From positions 62,001 to 126,000 of the forward strand of contig CAJTAT010000005.1 in assembly GCA_910574475.1 (NCBI GenBank): a stretch of DNA of 64,000 bases. Reading direction: 5' to 3'. A model generated the notes under the pieces. The model saw nothing but the letters and a program-made list of their open reading frames with translations. It was not told where the DNA came from and made no database searches. Origin of the DNA: Clostridia bacterium (GTDB lineage Bacteria; Bacillota; Clostridia; Lachnospirales; Lachnospiraceae). The translations under genes and the position numbers were made by a program. Shown here in pieces: positions 59,473 through 64,000 of this stretch; within the stretch, counting starts at the first letter, position 1, and the number at the start of each line of letters is the position of its first letter.

Positions 59473-61026
59473 ATGGATACGTTACAATTGATTTTGTCAA
59501 TTTTACCCCCGGTTATTGCAATCGGACTGGCATTGATTACGAAAGAAGTAATTTCTTCTCTGCTGGTTGGGATTCTGGCCGGAACCCTGATCTACAGCCA
59601 GGGAAATGTGGTGGGAATGGTGACTGCCACTTTTGAGCTGATGGGTAGTAAGATTGGCGATAATGTGAACATTTTGATTTTCCTGGGGCTTTTGGGAGCC
59701 CTTGTGGTGATTGTCACACGGGCGGGAGGCTCTGCGGCTTACGGTGACTGGGCGTCAAGAAAGATATCCACCAGGCGGGGAGCCGCATTGGCCACCAGCG
59801 CCCTGGGATGCCTGATTTTTATTGACGATTATTTTAACTGTTTATCTGTAGGTACAGTTATGCGCCCGGTGACAGATAAGCACCGGATTTCCCGGGCAAA
59901 GTTAGCATATCTTTTGGACGCCACAGCTGCACCTATCTGTATCATCGCTCCGGTGTCAAGCTGGGGAGCTTCTGTGGCTTCCTATATGTCGGATGCCACA
60001 GGCATGAACGGGATGACAACCTTTGTAAAGACGATTCCTTATAACTTTTACGCCATCCTGACTATCATTATGATTCTTGTCATTTGCCTGACCAAGCTGA
60101 ATTATGGTCCTATGGCGAAGTTTGAGAAAAACGCCATTGAAAAAGGTGACTTGTTTACGAACAGAGAGAATGTTGTGACGGATGATCTGGGAGGCAATAC
60201 TGGAAAAGCTTTAAAGGGAAAGGTATATGACCTGATAATTCCCATTATTGCACTGATTGTGTGCACTGTTTTGGCTATGGTTTACACAGGCGGCGGCTTC
60301 TCAGGGACCCCATTTTTGTCTTCCTTCGGCGAGTGTGACTCTGCATTTTCCCTGGTATTAGGTAGCTTCCTGGCTCTGGTTGTGACTTTTATCCTTTATA
60401 TTCCCAGGAAAGTTTTAAACTTTGTGGACTTTATGGGTGGAATTACAGAGGGAATTAAGTCTATGGTTCCTGCCTTTACCATTTTGATTCTGGCCTGGAC
60501 CATTGGCGGTGTGTGCAGTGAGGATTATCTGCAGACAGGACGTCTGGTAGGCGATGCTATTTCAAATTCTGCATTTCCAACATTCCTGCTTCCAGCAGTC
60601 ATTATGATTGTAGCAGCGTTCCTGGGCTTTTCTACAGGAACCTCCTGGGGAACTATGGCTATTTTGATTCCCATTGGAGCAGCCATTGCAAGTACACCAA
60701 ACACGCAACATTTACTGCTGCCGATCTTTGGTTGTATCTTAGGCGGCGCAGTATTTGGAGACCATGTATCTCCTATCTCTGATACCACCATTCTTTCTTC
60801 CACAGGAGCGGGCTGTAACCACATTGACCATGTGTCCTCTCAAATGTACTATGCATCTACTGTGCTGGTATGCTGTCTGGTAGGCCATGTGCTCATGGGA
60901 CTTATGGGTGGAAACCTTGTAGTGCCTCTCGTTGTTTCCATTGCACTATTATTAGCTGTTTTGTTCGCGCTGAATAAAACGTCTGAAAAAAAGGAAACCA
61001 TTGATTATTCCAATGTGAAGCATTAA
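59473..61026 (+). CDS. nhaC: Na+/H+ antiporter, NhaC family
   Basis: 517 aa, about 11-12 hydrophobic segments. LVGILAGTLIYSQGN, GCLIFIDDYFNCLSVGTVMRPVTDK (shown in part: IDDYFNCLSVG), APVSSWGASVASYM, STGTSWGTMAILIPIG and FGDHVSPISDTTILSSTGAGC match NhaC. Such transporters can also exchange amino acids or organic acids, so sodium/proton exchange is likely rather than certain. AAGGAGGG precedes ATG 59473. Confidence 0.9.
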   Translation: MDTLQLILSILPPVIAIGLALITKEVISSLLVGILAGTLIYSQGNVVGMVTATFELMGSKIGDNVNILIFLGLLGALVVIVTRAGGSAAYGDWASRKISTRRGAALATSALGCLIFIDDYFNCLSVGTVMRPVTDKHRISRAKLAYLLDATAAPICIIAPVSSWGASVASYMSDATGMNGMTTFVKTIPYNFYAILTIIMILVICLTKLNYGPMAKFEKNAIEKGDLFTNRENVVTDDLGGNTGKALKGKVYDLIIPIIALIVCTVLAMVYTGGGFSGTPFLSSFGECDSAFSLVLGSFLALVVTFILYIPRKVLNFVDFMGGITEGIKSMVPAFTILILAWTIGGVCSEDYLQTGRLVGDAISNSAFPTFLLPAVIMIVAAFLGFSTGTSWGTMAILIPIGAAIASTPNTQHLLLPIFGCILGGAVFGDHVSPISDTTILSSTGAGCNHIDHVSSQMYYASTVLVCCLVGHVLMGLMGGNLVVPLVVSIALLLAVLFALNKTSEKKETIDYSNVKH

Positions 61027-61036
61027 CTGACTGACA

Positions 61037-61069
61037 GGGGTTGCCGCAGAATCATTTTCTGGCAACCCC
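61037..61069 (+). terminator. Hairpin between nhaC and era
   Basis: GGGGTTGC and GCAACCCC (61037-61044 and 61062-61069) with an inner CAGAA/TTCTG stem. No T-tract follows and the era ribosome site is close, so read-through or RNA processing is as likely as termination. Confidence 0.45.
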
Positions 61070-61085
61070 ATTGAAAAGGAGATGT

Positions 61086-61994
61086 ATGAGGACAGATTAT
61101 AAATCCGGCTTTGCCACGCTCATCGGGCGGCCAAATGTAGGCAAGTCAACCTTGATGAATCAGTTGATTGGCCAAAAGATTGCAATTACGTCCCATAAGC
61201 CTCAGACTACCAGGAACCGGATTCAGACGGTGTATACCTGTGAGGAGGGGCAGATTGTCTTTGTGGACACCCCGGGGATCCATAAAGCAAAAAATAAGCT
61301 TGGGGAATACATGGTAAATGTGGCAGAGAGGACCTTAAAGGAAGTGGATGTGATCCTCTGGCTGGTGGAGCCGACTACTTATATCGGGGCAGGGGAGCAG
61401 CATATTGCCGGGCAACTTCAAAAAGCCAGAAATTCTGTGATTTTGGTAGTGAATAAAGTTGATACTGTAAAAAAAGAAGAGCTTTTTCAAGCCATTGATA
61501 CCTACCGGAAAATCTATGATTTTGACGAGATTGTCCCTGTATCGGCCTTGACAGGGGACAACACAAAGGTGTTGATTGAACAGATTTTTAAATACCTGCC
61601 CTATGGCCCTCAGTTTTACGATGAAGATACAGTGACAGATCAACCTGTGCGTCAGATTGTGGCGGAGCTTATCCGGGAAAAGGCTTTGCGTTGTCTGGAT
61701 GAAGAGATTCCTCATGGAATTGCAGTGTCCATTGACAAGATGAAGGAGAGAAAGGATGGCAAAGTAGTTGATATTGACGCGACAATTATCTGTGAAAGGG
61801 ATTCTCACAAAGGAATTATCATCGGGAAGCAGGGAGCGATGCTCAAAAAGATTGGCAGTGCCGCCCGCTTTGAGATTGAGAAAATGATGGAGATGAAAGC
61901 CAATCTACAGCTTTGGGTCAAAGTGAAGAAGGATTGGCGGGACAGTGATTATCTTATAAAAAATTTTGGGTATGATAAAAAGGATATAGAGTAG
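61086..61994 (+). CDS. era: GTPase Era
   Basis: 16S rRNA maturation and 30S assembly GTPase. 302 aa from ATG 61086 with AAAGGAG about 5 nt upstream. G1 GRPNVGKSTLMNQL, switch QTTRNRI, G3 DTPGIHKAKNKLGEYMV, G4 NKVD, G5 SALTGDN, and the C-terminal KH domain (GIIIGKQGAMLKKIGSAAR). First gene of era-yqzL-recO. Confidence 0.97.
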   Translation: MRTDYKSGFATLIGRPNVGKSTLMNQLIGQKIAITSHKPQTTRNRIQTVYTCEEGQIVFVDTPGIHKAKNKLGEYMVNVAERTLKEVDVILWLVEPTTYIGAGEQHIAGQLQKARNSVILVVNKVDTVKKEELFQAIDTYRKIYDFDEIVPVSALTGDNTKVLIEQIFKYLPYGPQFYDEDTVTDQPVRQIVAELIREKALRCLDEEIPHGIAVSIDKMKERKDGKVVDIDATIICERDSHKGIIIGKQGAMLKKIGSAARFEIEKMMEMKANLQLWVKVKKDWRDSDYLIKNFGYDKKDIE

Positions 61995-62142
61995 TAAAAA
62001 GTAAGTTCGTTTGTCAAGGCAGTTTTTGAAAAAACAACTGGTAGTTTTTTAACAGGATAAGAAGCGGCCTCTGGGAAAAAATATAGTTATGAGCTACAAA
62101 TGTGGCGATTATTACAAAGAAGAGAACAGAGGCGATGTAGAA

Positions 62143-62331
62143 ATGACATGGGAACGTTTTAAAAGAACTGGAGCAGTAGAGGATTATCTTCTGTATAAAG
62201 GAATTGACTGGAACAAAATGGGCGATGTCTGTGTGCCTGGGATGGGACACACGAAGAGCCGAGGAGTGGCAGAACATGGGACAGACGATTACAGTGACGG
62301 GCATGGTACTGGCTGCGTATCCCTATGGTGA
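62143..62331 (+). CDS. yqzL: YqzL-like small protein overlapping recO
   Basis: 62 aa from ATG 62143 with AGAGG about 10 nt upstream. The N-terminus TWERFKRTGAVEDYLLYKGID matches the short YqzL pattern W-x-x-F-x-x-TG-x-x-x-x-YL-x-YK, and its place between era and recO is the conserved one in Firmicutes. The last third (about 20 residues) is read through the start of recO in another frame (56-nt overlap) and looks unconstrained. Function unknown in the literature I know. Confidence 0.65.
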   Translation: MTWERFKRTGAVEDYLLYKGIDWNKMGDVCVPGMGHTKSRGVAEHGTDDYSDGHGTGCVSLW

Positions 62332-62926
62332 TTACGACAAGCGTCTCGTCGTGCTGACAAAAGAAAGAGGAAAAATAACAGTATTTGCGAAGGGAGCCAG
62401 GCGACAGAACAGCTCTCTTCTTGCTGTCTGCAATTCTTTTGTGTTTGGAGAATTTTTTGTATATGAGGGACGTACTTCTTATAACCTGATGCAGGCTAAG
62501 GTGGGAAATTATTTTTCTGAGCTGAGTACGGACTTTACTGGAGCCTGTTATGGCTTCTATTTTTGTGAGGTGGCAGAGTATTATACGAGAGAGGCCAATG
62601 ATGAGGTGATGATGCTGAAGCTTCTCTACCAATCTCTGCGGGCCCTGGGGAGAGACAGTATTCCTGATGAGCTGGTTCGATACATATTTGAGCTGAAAAC
62701 GCTGGTAATCAATGGAGACTGTCCCGTGGATTTTGAAGGACTTGAAATCTGTGAGTCCACCCTCTATACGTTGCAGTATATTGTTACCTCACCAATAGAA
62801 AAACTATATACATTTGCAGTGTCGGAACAAGTGCTAGGCGAGTTGAAATATGTGCTGCATCGATATCGGGAGAGCTATATGGAGGGAAACTTTAAGTCTT
62901 TGGAGATTCTGGAGGCGTGTGTTTGA
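62276..62926 (+). CDS. recO: DNA repair protein RecO
   Basis: 216 aa from ATG 62276 with GAGGAG 9 nt upstream. N-terminal OB-fold (TITVTGMVLAAYPYGDYDKRLVVLTKERGKITVFAKGARRQNSS; shown in part: VLTKERGKITVFAKGARR), then the helical RecO C-terminal domain. RecO helps load RecA on SSB-covered DNA with RecR. It is about 25-30 residues shorter than typical RecO, with no zinc-finger Cys cluster visible. Confidence 0.93.
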   Translation: MGQTITVTGMVLAAYPYGDYDKRLVVLTKERGKITVFAKGARRQNSSLLAVCNSFVFGEFFVYEGRTSYNLMQAKVGNYFSELSTDFTGACYGFYFCEVAEYYTREANDEVMMLKLLYQSLRALGRDSIPDELVRYIFELKTLVINGDCPVDFEGLEICESTLYTLQYIVTSPIEKLYTFAVSEQVLGELKYVLHRYRESYMEGNFKSLEILEACV

Positions 62927-63147
62927 CGACGCAAAACGTTTTGGAGTATTTGACGGACGCCAGGAGGAAGGAAACATAAATGCTTCCCTGCTCCGGTTCG
63001 CTAACACGCCTTCCAGGAATTATGTCTCCTTATTCCCGCTTTCTGTGAAGTGCGCTACAAAATATTGTAGCAGGATAGAACCGTATCTATACAAAAATGT
63101 TGGGTGGCGGAGGAAGAGACTGTAAGCAGAGTAGTATGTAGTAATGT

Positions 63148-64000
63148 CTATATCAAAACATTTAGTTTTTTATACTCTGAAATTTTCTTTTTTACTGTTT
63201 CCCAGGAGATATCGGAACATATAAACTCGTAGTCACTCCAAATTCGTTCCAGCTCTGCTTTGATCTGGGGAACTTCCTCCAGATTGTCAAAGCCGTTTCG
63301 AACATAGTAGTCTGGCAGTAAAGCACCTGCAATGATACCTGTCTCAGGAGCAGGCGGTTCCTCTCCGGGAGCCAGGGCACATAACATCTCCAGATGTCCG
63401 CTCAGATAGGCCTCAATCTCCAAATGGATTCCCATGAGCCCGTTGAAGTCAAATACTTGAAAAGGTGCGCTTCCAGGGACGTTAATTTCACTCCCCATTC
63501 CCCAAAAGGCAACATTGTCTCCTAACTCATAGAAGGCACTGGCCAGATCCCGTAGCCTATTAAATTCACTCTCCGTAGGTGGCTCCTGGAAGGACTTCAG
63601 GATAGTGTCCACAGCCCAGCCCAGCTTTCCAAAAGCTTCACAGCCAGGAAGGGTAGCCAACTGCTCTCCAAGTGCAACCAGCCTTGATAATGACAGTAGA
63701 CCCCATATACGAGTCTTAATATACCGCAGTCGTTCTGTCTTCTCTTCTATCAGTGCAGGTACCTCATTATACAAGATAGGGGCATCCTCTAGCTGTGCTA
63801 TACGATCGGAACAGTCGTCAATAAGTTTTTCTCCCATTTTTTTGTAGACCGCATCACTGGCACTGTAAATTGTGTCCGCCCGGTGCAGCCATAGAGTGGC
63901 TCTTCCCAGATCCCCCTGATTCATAGCATCCACGCCTAACTGATAATAGGCCTTTGCAAGCCCTGCCCAGTTCTGCTTCTGCTGGCATTCTGTCAGTTGT
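63148..64000 (-). CDS. Uncharacterised TPR-like protein, N-terminus cut by window edge
   Basis: At least 284 codons, open to the right edge. The visible N-terminal part (WAGLAKAYYQLGVDAMNQGD, LGRATLWLHRADTIYS) looks like a tetratricopeptide helix pair. The rest is acidic and helical with no motif I recognise (NVAFWGMGSEINVPGSAP, GALLPDYYVRNGFDNLEEVP). Stop TAG at 63148. GTG 63933 is in frame but the frame continues upstream, so the true start is outside. Function unknown. The 221 bp between recO and this gene hold only small hairpins (GCTACAA/TTGTAGC at 63054-63071). Confidence 0.75.
   Translation of the reverse strand, partial: QLTECQQKQNWAGLAKAYYQLGVDAMNQGDLGRATLWLHRADTIYSASDAVYKKMGEKLIDDCSDRIAQLEDAPILYNEVPALIEEKTERLRYIKTRIWGLLSLSRLVALGEQLATLPGCEAFGKLGWAVDTILKSFQEPPTESEFNRLRDLASAFYELGDNVAFWGMGSEINVPGSAPFQVFDFNGLMGIHLEIEAYLSGHLEMLCALAPGEEPPAPETGIIAGALLPDYYVRNGFDNLEEVPQIKAELERIWSDYEFICSDISWETVKKKISEYKKLNVLI

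Noticed and set aside
62850-63125. 91-codon frame after recO
   Set aside because: It starts inside recO in another frame, is Arg/Trp-rich, has no ribosome site and no recognised family. Its GGAGG lies inside the frame, not before the start.

Overview
The window reads as a chromosomal segment of an anaerobic, low-to-mid GC Firmicute, most likely a Lachnospiraceae-type clostridium. The basis is the gene content: an early-cobalt-insertion (anaerobic) cobalamin pathway, an era-yqzL-recO order, yicC-gmk-rpoZ, a DUF6465 protein, an RqcH/NFACT protein, a class B sortase with an SPKT-type substrate, strong AGGAGG ribosome-binding sites and sigma-A type promoters. No prophage, transposase, CRISPR array, rRNA or tRNA was recognised. 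Gene calls rest on motif recognition by eye; no database search was possible.

Layout. 1-6.4 kb: branched-chain amino acid genes, with a minus-strand IlvD/Edd-family dehydratase (cut by the left edge) divergent from leuB-ilvD-ilvB. 6.5-12.1 kb: an L,D-transpeptidase, a serC-serA-DUF1015 serine operon and a small DUF6465 protein. 12.2-33.9 kb: one long unidirectional cobalamin operon of about 20 genes behind a sigma-A promoter and a cobalamin riboswitch. It runs from cobM/cbiF to cobO, many genes overlap by 4 nt, and it contains two multi-domain fusions (HemC-CobA-HemD and CbiJ-CbiE-CbiT), two CobU-like proteins, and two apparently unrelated passengers (yaaA and a family 3 glycosidase). cbiL, a cobaltochelatase, hemB and hemL are not in it. 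Two palindromic repeat elements flank cbiH. 33.9-37 kb: metA (convergent), two small uncharacterised genes and an aldo/keto reductase with a ferredoxin-like tail.

37-42.9 kb: a sucrose-type locus with a HAD phosphatase, a PTS EIIBCA that is split by a frameshift in a run of five G, a GH13 amylosucrase-like enzyme and a LacI-family regulator. The HAD gene and the PTS gene carry matching promoters with matching LacI-type operators at the same position. 42.9-48.6 kb: a DUF2974 hydrolase, shikimate kinase, a zinc-dependent phospholipase C-like protein, a five-repeat SH3 secreted protein and rqcH. 48.7-51.9 kb: a surface-anchoring module in which an XRE regulator is divergent from a class B sortase, an LCP protein and a serine-rich protein with an SPKTA sorting signal. 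20-bp direct repeats lie in the divergent promoter. 52-64 kb: housekeeping genes yicC-gmk-rpoZ, ptsI-ptsH, an M16C metallopeptidase, nhaC, era-yqzL-recO, and a partial TPR-like protein at the right edge.

Most promising leads: (i) the PTS/HAD/GH13_4/LacI locus, which lacks the usual GH32 sucrose-6-phosphate hydrolase and could use dephosphorylation followed by amylosucrase chemistry; (ii) an HPr with Arg at position 46 in place of the regulatory Ser46; (iii) two CobU paralogues with complementary losses; (iv) the XRE-sortase-LCP-SPKTA module; (v) a DUF1015 protein with a DGHHR motif in the serine operon, which has no serB.
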